Positions 1-6,056 of a stretch of DNA of 6,056 nt are shown here, in pieces (position 1 is the first letter of the stretch; each line of letters starts with the position of its first letter). Origin of the DNA: Micavibrio sp. (GTDB lineage Bacteria; Pseudomonadota; Alphaproteobacteria; Micavibrionales; Micavibrionaceae); the NCBI GenBank assembly GCA_027066695.1, contig JAMONE010000227.1, positions 1 through 6,056 on the forward strand, written 5' to 3'. The translations under genes and the position numbers were made by a program. The notes below the pieces were generated by a model. The model had not been told where the DNA came from. It did no database searches and saw only the letters and a list, made by a program, of their open reading frames with translations.

Positions 1-152
1 TTGCCGAGCGTTGCTCTATTGATGCGGGAGAGCGCACAATAGATGTGCAGGTGACGCGTCTAAGGCGCAAGATTGAAGAAAACACCAAGACGCCGCGATA
101 TTTGCAAACTGTGCGTGGCAAGGGCTATTTATTGAGAGCCGAGAGATTATAG
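1..152 (+). CDS. OmpR-family response regulator, C-terminal end only (partial)
   Basis: This is the 3' end of a gene that begins before the window. It is read in the frame of base 3 and stops at TAG 150-152. The roughly 49 visible residues are the end of a winged-helix DNA-binding domain of the OmpR/PhoB type: the recognition-helix pattern SIDVQVTRLRRKIE, then PRYLQTVRGKGYLL, the beta-hairpin wing that closes these domains. In this family a phosphorylated N-terminal receiver drives dimer binding to promoter DNA. The receiver and its aspartate lie outside the window. RSIDVQ-SRLRR and PRYIQTVWGLGY in E. coli OmpR are close matches, so OmpR-like is the best label, but the family is large and orthology cannot be proved from this tail. 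The kinase start follows after two bases, so the two are very probably one operon and a cognate pair. Confidence 0.93.
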   Translation, partial: AERCSIDAGERTIDVQVTRLRRKIEENTKTPRYLQTVRGKGYLLRAERL

Positions 153-154
153 AT

Positions 155-1504
155 ATGGGCAATAACACAAGAAGCAGCAGGGGAATTAAGAGGTTTCTAC
201 CAAGAACGTTGTTTGGACGCTCGTTGCTTATCCTTATTTTGCCGATATTTTTTATACAGGTGATATCAACTTTTATATTCTTTGATCGTCACTGGAGCAA
301 AATGACATCACGCTTGGCTTTTGCTGTTGCAGGGGAAATCTCTGTTCTGACTAATTATTTTGAAGAAAATATGGATAGAAATAAGGTTGTTAATCTTTTT
401 GAGCGTCAATTAGGTTTTTTGGTAACATATGATGATGGTGCGCAAATTATTGTAGGAAACAGTAATGCTGTGGATTATTTTGATGGCTGGGCTGGCATGA
501 TTAAGCGCACCTTGGCGCATGAGCTATCAGGCACGTTATCGCATCCATTCACAATTGATGTTGATTTTCAGGAAAAATGGATAGAAGTGCGCGTGCAGCT
601 CGATAATGGTGTTTTAAATATTGCGATGCCACAGCGCAGGTTATTTTCATCAACCACATATATATTTTTGCTGTGGGTTTTTGCAGCCTCGACAATCCTT
701 CTTATAATCGCGGTTTTGTTTATGCGAAATCAGATTCGCCCTATAAGACGCCTAGCCATAGCGGCAGAGCGTTTTGGACGCGGGGGAGATGTTAAAAAAT
801 TTAAGGTAGAGGGTGCATCAGAGGTAAGGCAGGCTGGACAAGCTTTCCTTGATATGAAAATACGCTTGCAGCGACAGATATCACAGCGAACCGATATGCT
901 TGCGGGAGTGTCTCATGACCTTAGAACGCCGCTAACACGCTTAAAGCTACAAATAGCAATGATGGGGGATAGTCCTGATATATACGAGATGAAAAAAGAT
1001 ATCAATGACATGGAAAAAATGATTGATGGGTATCTTAATTTTGTACGTGGAGATGGGCGAGAAAAGAGCGTAATTACAGACATCGCTGTTATGCTTAATG
1101 ACATTGCAATATCAGCAAAACGTCAGGGATGTAATGTTGAGTTAAATCTAAATAATATATCTGTGTGCGCACAGTTGCGCCCTGTTGCTTTTAAACGTTG
1201 CCTTAATAATATTGTTAGTAACGCGGCAAAATATGCTGATTTTATATGGATAAGCTTAGAGCGCACAGGTGATAAAGAAATTCAAATCATTATAGAAGAT
1301 AATGGCCCGGGAATTGATGAAGATAAGCTTGATGAAGTTTTTAGGCCGTTTTACCGCGTAGATAGCTCAAGAAATATGGATACAGGCGGGGTGGGGCTTG
1401 GCCTTCCCATTGCCATGGATATTGTTCATTTGCATGGTGGCTCAATCTGGCTTGAGGCAAGTTCTCATAATGGATTGGCTGTATATATTACTTTGCCAGT
1501 TTAG
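155..1504 (+). CDS. EnvZ-like membrane sensor histidine kinase (HAMP-HisKA-HATPase)
   Basis: This 449-residue inner-membrane kinase is predicted to sense an envelope signal, autophosphorylate and pass the phosphate to the OmpR-type regulator just upstream. The order is: basic N-tail, TM1 about 23-43, periplasmic loop about 44-167, TM2 about 170-191, HAMP about 192-245, HisKA with phosphoacceptor His254 in AGVSHDLRTPLTRLKLQ, and an HATPase domain. In the ATPase domain the N-box has Asn352 and Asn356 (LNNIVSNAAKYA), the G1 box is D382-NGPG, the F-box region is FRPFYRVD, and the G2 box is GGVGLGLP at 411-418. All catalytic motifs are intact and the length is normal (E. coli EnvZ is about 450). 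The H-box and the position next to an OmpR-like gene are both typical of EnvZ. The periplasmic loop does not reveal the signal. The ATG at 155 is preceded by a GAGAG ribosome-binding sequence at 141-145, inside the end of the regulator gene, so coupled translation is likely. RisS- or FeuQ-type kinases are alternatives. Confidence 0.93.
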   Translation: MGNNTRSSRGIKRFLPRTLFGRSLLILILPIFFIQVISTFIFFDRHWSKMTSRLAFAVAGEISVLTNYFEENMDRNKVVNLFERQLGFLVTYDDGAQIIVGNSNAVDYFDGWAGMIKRTLAHELSGTLSHPFTIDVDFQEKWIEVRVQLDNGVLNIAMPQRRLFSSTTYIFLLWVFAASTILLIIAVLFMRNQIRPIRRLAIAAERFGRGGDVKKFKVEGASEVRQAGQAFLDMKIRLQRQISQRTDMLAGVSHDLRTPLTRLKLQIAMMGDSPDIYEMKKDINDMEKMIDGYLNFVRGDGREKSVITDIAVMLNDIAISAKRQGCNVELNLNNISVCAQLRPVAFKRCLNNIVSNAAKYADFIWISLERTGDKEIQIIIEDNGPGIDEDKLDEVFRPFYRVDSSRNMDTGGVGLGLPIAMDIVHLHGGSIWLEASSHNGLAVYITLPV

Positions 1505-1597
1505 ATTTTTAATTCGATCTGTTAAGATATTATTGTATAATATGTGTTACAGTAATGAATTATACCATTGTATGATTCTTTTAAGAGCTTGAAATAA
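1505..1597 (+). promoter_or_regulatory. Leader of the PAS kinase gene with candidate promoter
   Basis: This 93-base AT-rich gap separates the two kinase genes. It contains a perfect TATAAT at 1536-1541. The hexamer 17 bases upstream (TTCGAT, 1513-1518) is a poor -35 box. A second -10-like TATGAT lies at 1571-1576. A 7-base perfect inverted repeat, GTATAAT (1535-1541) with ATTATAC (1559-1565), surrounds the expected transcription start and could be an operator or chance AT-rich sequence. A weak purine stretch AAGAG (1583-1587) sits 10 bases before the GTG start and could be the ribosome-binding site. No convincing terminator follows the upstream kinase, so read-through from the two-component operon is also possible. 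Confidence 0.35.
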
Positions 1598-4171
1598 GTG
1601 AACAAAAAATTTGTAAAAAATAAAGAAAGGCCAATAAAGAAAGAGGCGTCATTTTGGCTGACCTCTGGCTTTACTCAGGGTGTTGTCCTTTTAAATGGTA
1701 TAATAATAACCTTAACAGCGTTCCTTATTTTTAATTATTTTATTAAAGAAATGTCTACGGATCAATATAACCGTATATCTAATGATACAGGTAAAGGTTT
1801 TGTTGAAAGTATCAGCAACCTTGAAAATACAATGAGCCTTGTTACAAGTGTTATATCCCTATCTGGTAGTGGTGATAAGGATGCTATTTTATCGGAAGTA
1901 CGACGCAATATCCCAAATCTTACACGTTTTGACCAGCTTTTATGGTTATTTGAAGATGAGTATGGTAATTGGAAATACAAAACAATATCAGAAGCTAATG
2001 AGAACAGCGTTTTAGTTCGCTCACAATATAAACTTACTCCTGACCATAGATTCATCACCAAATTAGTAAATAGGGGTGTTTTTAAAAGTCAAAACTTGCA
2101 TATATATTCTGATTTTGAAGGTATGGACTATTTTCAAGAAAAGATAGAGCCACGAACTATGGCGCGATCTTTTGCTTTTGTAAAGCCTGTGAAAATTAAG
2201 AATACAGCTTTAGGAATGGTTATAGGAATTACTCGCGCAGGGCTGATATTTGACCATAATATAATTTATGAGAATAAAGAGATTGATAGATTGACTATCA
2301 GGGATGTTAAGTCTGGCAATCGCATATATCACATGAATAGGAAAACAAATAAAGAGGTGTATGAAGGCGGGCTTCAACAGGAATACGGTTTTTTTGTTGG
2401 TGACAGTGAATGGCAAATTATTATTAAGTTTATAAAAGACAGGAATATTGTCCTTATAGAAAAGGTTCCATATATAATATTATTGTTTGGGATAATATTA
2501 ACTTTTGTTGGTACTTTATTTATTCGCAATAATAATATGCAATCTAAAAAGCTTTCAACAATGAATCTTAGATTGGAGCAAAAAAACTATGAGCTGCAAT
2601 CCGAAGCAAAAGAGCGCGAGCGGCTTAATTTTGCCCTTACTATTGCCGAGCGTGATAATAGAGCCGTTATTGACGCAGTTAGTGATGTTATATTTGAGAC
2701 AGATATTGAGGGAAATGTTTTATTCTTAAGTGCTGCGTGGCTTAAGATAACAGGCTTTGAGGTTGAGCGATCAAAGGGCGGTAATTTATTTTCTATGCTC
2801 TATCCTGATGATCAGGAGAAGCAAAAAATTGATTTTGAAAAGCTTGTAAGAGGACAAAAGCAGCCCTATCACTCATTCACGCGGCTGCGTACATCTGATG
2901 GAACATTTAGGGCAGTTGAGCTTGCTATATCTATGATACGCCGTGATAAAAATGAAAAGCTGCGCGTTGTGGGCACTATCACAGATGTTGAGGCAAGAAG
3001 ACGCGCCGAGCGAGCATTAGCTGAAGCGGAGAAAAAATATCGTACAATTGTTGAAAATGCTGCTGGTGGACTATATCAGTTAACGCCTGATGGAATTTAT
3101 TTAAGCGCTAACCCTGCGATGTCCAGAATTCTTGGTTATGAGACACCTGCGGAAATGCTTCGCATGATTAAAAATGCTAATGGCTCTGTTTATCCTGATA
3201 TTAATGAGCGTGAAAAATTTATGAATATCATTATAGTGCAGGAACAAATATTTGGCTATGAAACTCAGGTTTTGGTAAAAGATGGTGGTAAAATTTGGGT
3301 TCGTGAGAATGTGCGAATAGTTAAGGATGAGCAAAATAATATCCTCTATTTAGAAGGCTCTATGGAAGATATTACGCAGCGCAAAGAAGCTGATATTGCT
3401 TTGTTAGATGCTAAAATGCATTCTGATATGGCTAACAGAGCTAAAACTGAATTTATAGCTAATATGAGCCATGAGCTAAGAACCCCTCTTAATGCAATTA
3501 TCGGATTTTCTGATATTATGCGCAACGAGGTTATGGGGCCTCTTGGTCAAGATATGTACAAGGAATATGTTACTGATATACATAAAAGTGGTGAGGGGCT
3601 GTTAAAAATTATAAATGAAATACTTGATATCTCTAAAATTGAAGCAGGAGAACGCGACCTGAATGAATGCGAATTTTCTGTAAGTAATGTTTTACAGATA
3701 TGCGTTGATTTATATGCGGGGCGTATGCAGGAAAAGAATATAACACTAACTAATGATGCAAAGAACTTGCCCAATATAATTGGTGAAGAGCTATCGATTA
3801 AGCAGGTGATTGGGAATATTTACTCTAATGCTATTAAATATACGCCAAAAGATGGGCGTATAACATTATTCTCTAATTATGACGCTGACGGAGCGTTTCG
3901 CTTGTCTATTACTGACACAGGTATAGGGATGAGCATGCGCGAAATCGAAAAAGCATTATCTGCGTTCGGTCAAGTGGATAACTCCCTAGATAGAGATAGT
4001 GCAGGTGTAGGCTTAGGTCTGCCACTGGCGCAAGCTATAATGGGAATTCATAGCGGCCGTATCGAGATACTATCAGAGAAATCAATAGGCACAACCGTAA
4101 CCGTTATCTTCCCTCATACTCGCGTTGTGATGCTTGATAATCAAGCTGCTAGCGATAATATAGTAACTTGA
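1598..4171 (+). CDS. Large membrane sensor kinase: CHASE-like sensor, two PAS domains, HisKA-HATPase
   Basis: This 857-residue sensor histidine kinase has TM1 at about 28-49 and a periplasmic region of about 50-288. That region resembles a divergent CHASE domain: a helical NLENTMSLVTSVISL start, a later FVKPVKIKNTALGMVIGIT strand region, and a closing FFVGDSEWQIII. TM2 is at about 291-309, followed by a coiled coil at about 313-352, PAS1 at about 353-468 and PAS2 at about 480-593. The kinase core has His625 in MSHELRTPLNAIIGFSDIM, an N-box with Asn740 and Asn744, G1 at D773-TGIG, and G2 at GVGLGLP about 803-809. All catalytic residues are present, so it should be active. No receiver or Hpt domain follows, so it is not a hybrid kinase. 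The phosphoacceptor region is close to the alphaproteobacterial PleC/DivJ/PdhS style, but the CHASE-plus-PAS front end differs, and I assign no name. The start is GTG: no ATG occurs until codon 52, which would remove TM1. Its partner regulator is not adjacent, and the OmpR-like regulator upstream is one candidate. Confidence 0.92.
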   Translation: MNKKFVKNKERPIKKEASFWLTSGFTQGVVLLNGIIITLTAFLIFNYFIKEMSTDQYNRISNDTGKGFVESISNLENTMSLVTSVISLSGSGDKDAILSEVRRNIPNLTRFDQLLWLFEDEYGNWKYKTISEANENSVLVRSQYKLTPDHRFITKLVNRGVFKSQNLHIYSDFEGMDYFQEKIEPRTMARSFAFVKPVKIKNTALGMVIGITRAGLIFDHNIIYENKEIDRLTIRDVKSGNRIYHMNRKTNKEVYEGGLQQEYGFFVGDSEWQIIIKFIKDRNIVLIEKVPYIILLFGIILTFVGTLFIRNNNMQSKKLSTMNLRLEQKNYELQSEAKERERLNFALTIAERDNRAVIDAVSDVIFETDIEGNVLFLSAAWLKITGFEVERSKGGNLFSMLYPDDQEKQKIDFEKLVRGQKQPYHSFTRLRTSDGTFRAVELAISMIRRDKNEKLRVVGTITDVEARRRAERALAEAEKKYRTIVENAAGGLYQLTPDGIYLSANPAMSRILGYETPAEMLRMIKNANGSVYPDINEREKFMNIIIVQEQIFGYETQVLVKDGGKIWVRENVRIVKDEQNNILYLEGSMEDITQRKEADIALLDAKMHSDMANRAKTEFIANMSHELRTPLNAIIGFSDIMRNEVMGPLGQDMYKEYVTDIHKSGEGLLKIINEILDISKIEAGERDLNECEFSVSNVLQICVDLYAGRMQEKNITLTNDAKNLPNIIGEELSIKQVIGNIYSNAIKYTPKDGRITLFSNYDADGAFRLSITDTGIGMSMREIEKALSAFGQVDNSLDRDSAGVGLGLPLAQAIMGIHSGRIEILSEKSIGTTVTVIFPHTRVVMLDNQAASDNIVT

Positions 4172-4182
4172 GAATCACACAG

Positions 4183-4270
4183 TGTCATTTCGAACGATTG
4201 CATAGCGAGAGGAGAAATCTTATCAAATCATAACATTTAAGATCTCTCCACTAGCGTATTCGAGATGACA
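4183..4270. repeat. Imperfect palindromic intergenic repeat (REP-like)
   Basis: The left arm (4183-4220) begins TGTCATTTCGAA and ends AGGAGAAATCT. The right arm (4240-4270) begins AGATCTCTCCACTAGCG and ends TTCGAGATGACA. Read in reverse complement, the right arm matches the left at both its outer and inner ends, with an internal length difference and about 19 bases of AT-rich loop. Short palindromes with TGTCATTTCGA ends and GGAGAAATCT cores are a familiar class of dispersed intergenic repeat in several bacterial groups. That is recalled knowledge, and no second copy is visible here. Its position between two convergent genes fits a bidirectional transcription stop or an mRNA 3'-end stabiliser, which is inference. 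Confidence 0.8.
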
Positions 4271-4280
4271 AGTACTGTCA

Positions 4281-4299
4281 TAATTTTTAATTAAAATTA
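4281..4299. terminator. Small AT-only inverted repeat before the recX stop
   Basis: TAATTTT (4281-4287) pairs perfectly with AAAATTA (4293-4299) across a 5-base loop. It lies 13 bases past the recX stop codon and between convergent genes. With no GC pairs the hairpin would be weak, so it is at best an auxiliary terminator for recX on the - strand. It may be chance in AT-rich spacer. Confidence 0.2.
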
Positions 4300-4311
4300 C
4301 TATATTAAGCC

Positions 4312-4920
4312 CTAGTAAGACTCATCATCAATTTCTAAATTTAATACATGCTTAGCAATTTGGTAGGAAAATCCCGCTCGCGCAAACATTCCTAGCGAGC
4401 GTTTTATATCTTGCTCCTCGCCTGTAAAATAGGGGCCAATACGTTTTTTTCTTGCAAGCTTTAATGCAGCATGTCTTTCCGCTTCATCAGGTGTTTCGCA
4501 TAGCTCATTGTCTAATTTTTCTAACGCTGCTATCGTTTTTTCTTGCGAGATACCTTTGGCATACATCTTATTTATAATTGCACTACGTGAGAGGCCTTTG
4601 CGACGCAATGATGAAACAAGCCCGTTTGTATATGTTTCATCATCCAGCAACCCTGATTTTTCAAATTTATCAGCTAGAGCTTTAACCATTATCGCGCATT
4701 CATCGTAATCTTGCTCGCTATGATGCATACAAGATCGCCGCACTTTTCGCAGCATTACAGTTTTAAAATGCTTCTTGCTTGCTGAAAATCGTTCTAAATA
4801 ATAAAGCGCAGAGTTATGAAGATAGCTTTCACTTATTTTCTTAGGAGGACGTTTTTCGCGTTTTTCATATGGGCTATTTTTTTGCTTGATCTTTGCTTGA
4901 TCTGATTTATGGTTAGGCAT
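4312..4920 (-). CDS. recX: RecX, regulatory protein for RecA
   Basis: This is a 202-residue cytoplasmic protein of the RecX family, whose members bind RecA filaments and modulate (usually inhibit) recombinase and coprotease activity. The visible pattern is typical of the alphaproteobacterial form: a basic, low-complexity N-tail (residues 1-30), then YLHNSALYYLERFSAS and LRKVRRS (about 33-63), then LADKFEKSGLLDDETY and SLRRKGLSRSAIINKMYAKGIS (about 82-125), and a final helical module with ARKKRIGPYF and LGMFARAGFSYQIAKHVL (about 146-193). These are the tandem three-helix repeats of RecX. I chose ATG at 4918-4920 because GGAG (4930-4933, read on the - strand) lies 9 bases upstream. The longer frame to 4974 needs a TTG start, adds 18 unconserved residues and would overlap the divergent permease start. 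recA is not in the window. The gene converges on the PAS kinase gene, with the palindrome between them. Confidence 0.9.
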   Translation of the reverse strand: MPNHKSDQAKIKQKNSPYEKREKRPPKKISESYLHNSALYYLERFSASKKHFKTVMLRKVRRSCMHHSEQDYDECAIMVKALADKFEKSGLLDDETYTNGLVSSLRRKGLSRSAIINKMYAKGISQEKTIAALEKLDNELCETPDEAERHAALKLARKKRIGPYFTGEEQDIKRSLGMFARAGFSYQIAKHVLNLEIDDESY

Positions 4921-4962
4921 ATTCAAAAACTCCGCAGGACTGACCCTAATTAAGATGCTATT
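4921..4962. promoter_or_regulatory. Divergent spacer between recX and the ABC permease gene
   Basis: This 42-base gap should hold the start signals for both genes. For recX, GGAG at 4930-4933 on the - strand is a clear ribosome-binding site. A -10-like CATAAT lies on the - strand at 4965-4960, without a good -35 box. For the permease no clear ribosome-binding site is visible: the nearest purine run is AAGA at 4952-4955, 7 bases before the ATG. Promoters must overlap or extend into the neighbouring coding regions. I see no SOS (LexA) box that I could defend. Confidence 0.4.
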
Positions 4963-5763
4963 ATGATAAATCAATTACCACAAGAGAAAAAGATTAAGGG
5001 TATTAATACGATTGGGCTATTTACCCTTATAAGGCGTGAGGTTCTAAGATTTTTGAGCGTATATACTCAAACTATTATTGCGCCAATGGTTACTACGCTT
5101 ATTTTCTATGTTGTATTTGCGCTTGCTTTTGGCGGAAGCGTGCGCGTTATTCATGGAATATCATTTATGGCATTTCTTGCGCCTGGCTTGATTATGATGA
5201 CAATGGTGCAAAATGCGTTTGCTAATGCGTCATCCTCGCTTGTAATATCAAAGGTGCAGGGCAATATTATTGATGTTTTGATGCCGCCGCTTTCTGCTAT
5301 GGAGATATTTATAGGCTATGCAGTAGGTTCAGTGCTTAGAGGGCTGGTTGTCGGGATATGTAGCGCAGCAATACTTAGCTTATTCGCGCCATTGCAAATC
5401 CATTCATTGCCAATTATATTTGTTTTTGCGTTTTTAGGTACATTAATGCTTAGTAGCTTAGGGATTGCTGCGGGGATTTGGTCGGATCGTTTTGATCATA
5501 TGGCCGCTGTAACCAATTTTGTGGTTATGCCAATGACTTTTCTTTCGGGGACATTTTATAATATTGGTATATTGCCTGATATTTGGCAAAACATAGCGCA
5601 TTTCAACCCATTTTTTTATATGATAGATGGCTTTCGCTATGGGTTCATTGGCGTGTCAGATAGCAATATATCAACGGGATTATTAGTATTAACCCTATGC
5701 AATATAGGGCTTATTACGCTATCATATGCCATGATAAAAACTGGATATAAAATAAAGTCATGA
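4963..5763 (+). CDS. ABC-2 family transporter permease (YadH/NodJ-like)
   Basis: This 266-residue integral membrane protein is the membrane half of an ABC transporter of the ABC-2 class, which mostly exports lipids, polysaccharides or drugs. A cytoplasmic N-tail with an amphipathic TLIRREVLRFLSVYTQ segment (about 21-36) precedes six hydrophobic segments at about 33-57, 66-86, 113-142, 149-172, 181-199 and 238-258. Family marks are SSSLVISKVQGNIIDVLMPPLS after TM2 (about 90-111), the MPMTFLSGTFY segment in TM5, and the FNPFFYMIDGFRYGFIG motif before the last segment (about 214-230). The length matches YadH-type permeases. The ATP-binding subunit that must power it is not in this window and is not upstream, where recX lies, so it is probably encoded elsewhere or beyond hslO. 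The substrate cannot be read from the sequence. The ATG at 4963 is the only plausible start. The stop overlaps the hslO start. Confidence 0.9.
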   Translation: MINQLPQEKKIKGINTIGLFTLIRREVLRFLSVYTQTIIAPMVTTLIFYVVFALAFGGSVRVIHGISFMAFLAPGLIMMTMVQNAFANASSSLVISKVQGNIIDVLMPPLSAMEIFIGYAVGSVLRGLVVGICSAAILSLFAPLQIHSLPIIFVFAFLGTLMLSSLGIAAGIWSDRFDHMAAVTNFVVMPMTFLSGTFYNIGILPDIWQNIAHFNPFFYMIDGFRYGFIGVSDSNISTGLLVLTLCNIGLITLSYAMIKTGYKIKS

Positions 5764-6056
5764 CCATGATTAATGATAACTTTTTTCAAACTTTCCAGCT
5801 TGAAAGCTCTAATATAAGAGGGAGAATTGTCCGTCTTGGAAATGTCCTTGATGATATTCTTGGCGCACATAATTATCCTTTGCCCGTTGCTCATTTGGTT
5901 GCTGAAACCATTGCATTGTCGCTCTCACTATCGTCTATGCTTAAATATGAGGGGATATTTACATTACAAGCGCAAGGCGATGGCCCGCTTAAAATGCTTG
6001 TATCTGATGTGACCAGCGCAGGAATTGTGCGCGCATGTGCGTCTTTTGATAAAGAG
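5760..6056 (+). CDS. hslO: Hsp33 redox-regulated chaperone, N-terminal part (partial)
   Basis: The frame from ATG 5760 stays open to the window end, giving 99 residues of a protein usually near 290-300 long. It matches the start of Hsp33, a cytoplasmic holdase that binds unfolding proteins when oxidation releases its zinc. Visible family features are FQLESSNIRGRIVRLGNVLDDIL (about 12-34), the PLPVAHLVAETIALSLSLSSMLKYEG helix region, FTLQAQGDGPLKMLVSDVT (about 67-85), and GIVRACASFD. Together these make up the start of the Hsp33 fold. The C-terminal CXC and CXXC zinc-redox switch lies beyond the window, so redox competence cannot be checked here. The first ATG overlaps the permease stop as ATGA (5760-5763), which suggests translational coupling. 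A second in-frame ATG at 5766 is the alternative start. I see no separate promoter, so expression probably depends on the permease transcript. Confidence 0.92.
   Translation, partial: MTMINDNFFQTFQLESSNIRGRIVRLGNVLDDILGAHNYPLPVAHLVAETIALSLSLSSMLKYEGIFTLQAQGDGPLKMLVSDVTSAGIVRACASFDKE

Noticed and set aside
1505..1530. Possible terminator after the EnvZ-like kinase (short AGAT/ATCT pairing around a T run)
   Set aside because: The stem is only four bases and the T run is in the loop rather than after it, so it does not fit an intrinsic terminator.
1398..1592. Open frame of 64 codons running from the end of the EnvZ-like kinase into the intergenic gap
   Set aside because: It starts inside the conserved G2 region of the kinase in another frame, has no ribosome-binding site and gives a translation without recognisable features.
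1762..2061. Open frames on the - strand inside the PAS kinase gene, such as this one and those near 2210-2416, 3101-3334 and 3547-3774
   Set aside because: All are antisense to a continuous 857-codon gene with recognisable domains, and none has family features of its own.
4508..4708. Open frame of 66 codons on the + strand
   Set aside because: It lies wholly inside the well-supported recX gene on the other strand, and its translation shows no recognisable family or start signal.
4955..4966. Four-codon mini reading frame ATG CTA TTA TGA overlapping the permease ATG
   Set aside because: It could in principle be a leader for coupled translation, but it has no ribosome-binding site at a suitable distance and such mini frames are common by chance in AT-rich DNA.
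5637..6012. Overlapping small frames on both strands (5637-5894 minus and 5827-6012 plus) at the permease-hslO junction
   Set aside because: The hslO frame explains this region with clear Hsp33 similarity. These are shadows in other frames.
1..6056. CRISPR array, tRNA, rRNA, insertion sequence, defence or toxin-antitoxin genes
   Set aside because: I saw no regularly spaced repeats, no tRNA-like arms, no transposase or integrase motifs and no small overlapping toxin-antitoxin pair. All large frames are accounted for by housekeeping or signalling families.

Overview
The window looks like chromosomal DNA from an AT-rich alphaproteobacterium. The evidence is the alphaproteobacterial form of RecX, an EnvZ-type sensor kinase directly behind an OmpR-type regulator, a large PAS kinase whose phosphoacceptor region resembles the PleC/DivJ/PdhS group, and an alphaproteobacterial-style Hsp33 start. 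The low GC content and A/T-rich third codon positions fit lineages such as Rickettsiales, Holosporales or small-genome environmental groups. The sequence alone does not settle which. I see no rRNA, tRNA, CRISPR array, insertion sequence or phage gene.

Left part (1-4171), all on the + strand: the tail of an OmpR-family response regulator (1-152) is followed after two bases by its likely partner, an EnvZ-like kinase with two membrane segments, a HAMP domain, HisKA and HATPase (155-1504). After a 93-base gap with a possible promoter comes a second membrane kinase of 857 residues (1598-4171). It has a CHASE-like periplasmic sensor, a coiled coil, two PAS domains and a HisKA-HATPase core, but no receiver domain. 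Its partner regulator is not in the window.

Middle (4172-4311): a 140-base gap between convergent genes. It holds an 88-base imperfect palindrome of the dispersed-repeat type, then a small AT-only inverted repeat. The palindrome may also end transcription from both sides.

Right part (4312-6056): recX lies on the - strand. Its best start is ATG at 4920, with a GGAG ribosome-binding site, rather than the upstream TTG at 4974. Divergent from it, after 42 bases, is an ABC-2 family permease (4963-5763). Its stop overlaps the start of hslO, the redox-activated chaperone Hsp33 (5760 onward, cut by the window end). The permease and hslO therefore form a translationally coupled pair. No ATPase partner for the permease is visible.

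How the genes relate: the regulator and first kinase make an ordinary envelope-sensing two-component pair, and the second kinase may feed into it or into an unlinked pathway. RecX (RecA modulation) and Hsp33 (oxidative protein damage) are both stress-related, but nothing in the sequence shows joint control. I found no convincing undescribed system. The most interesting items are the kinase-kinase neighbourhood, the palindromic repeat and the permease-hslO coupling.
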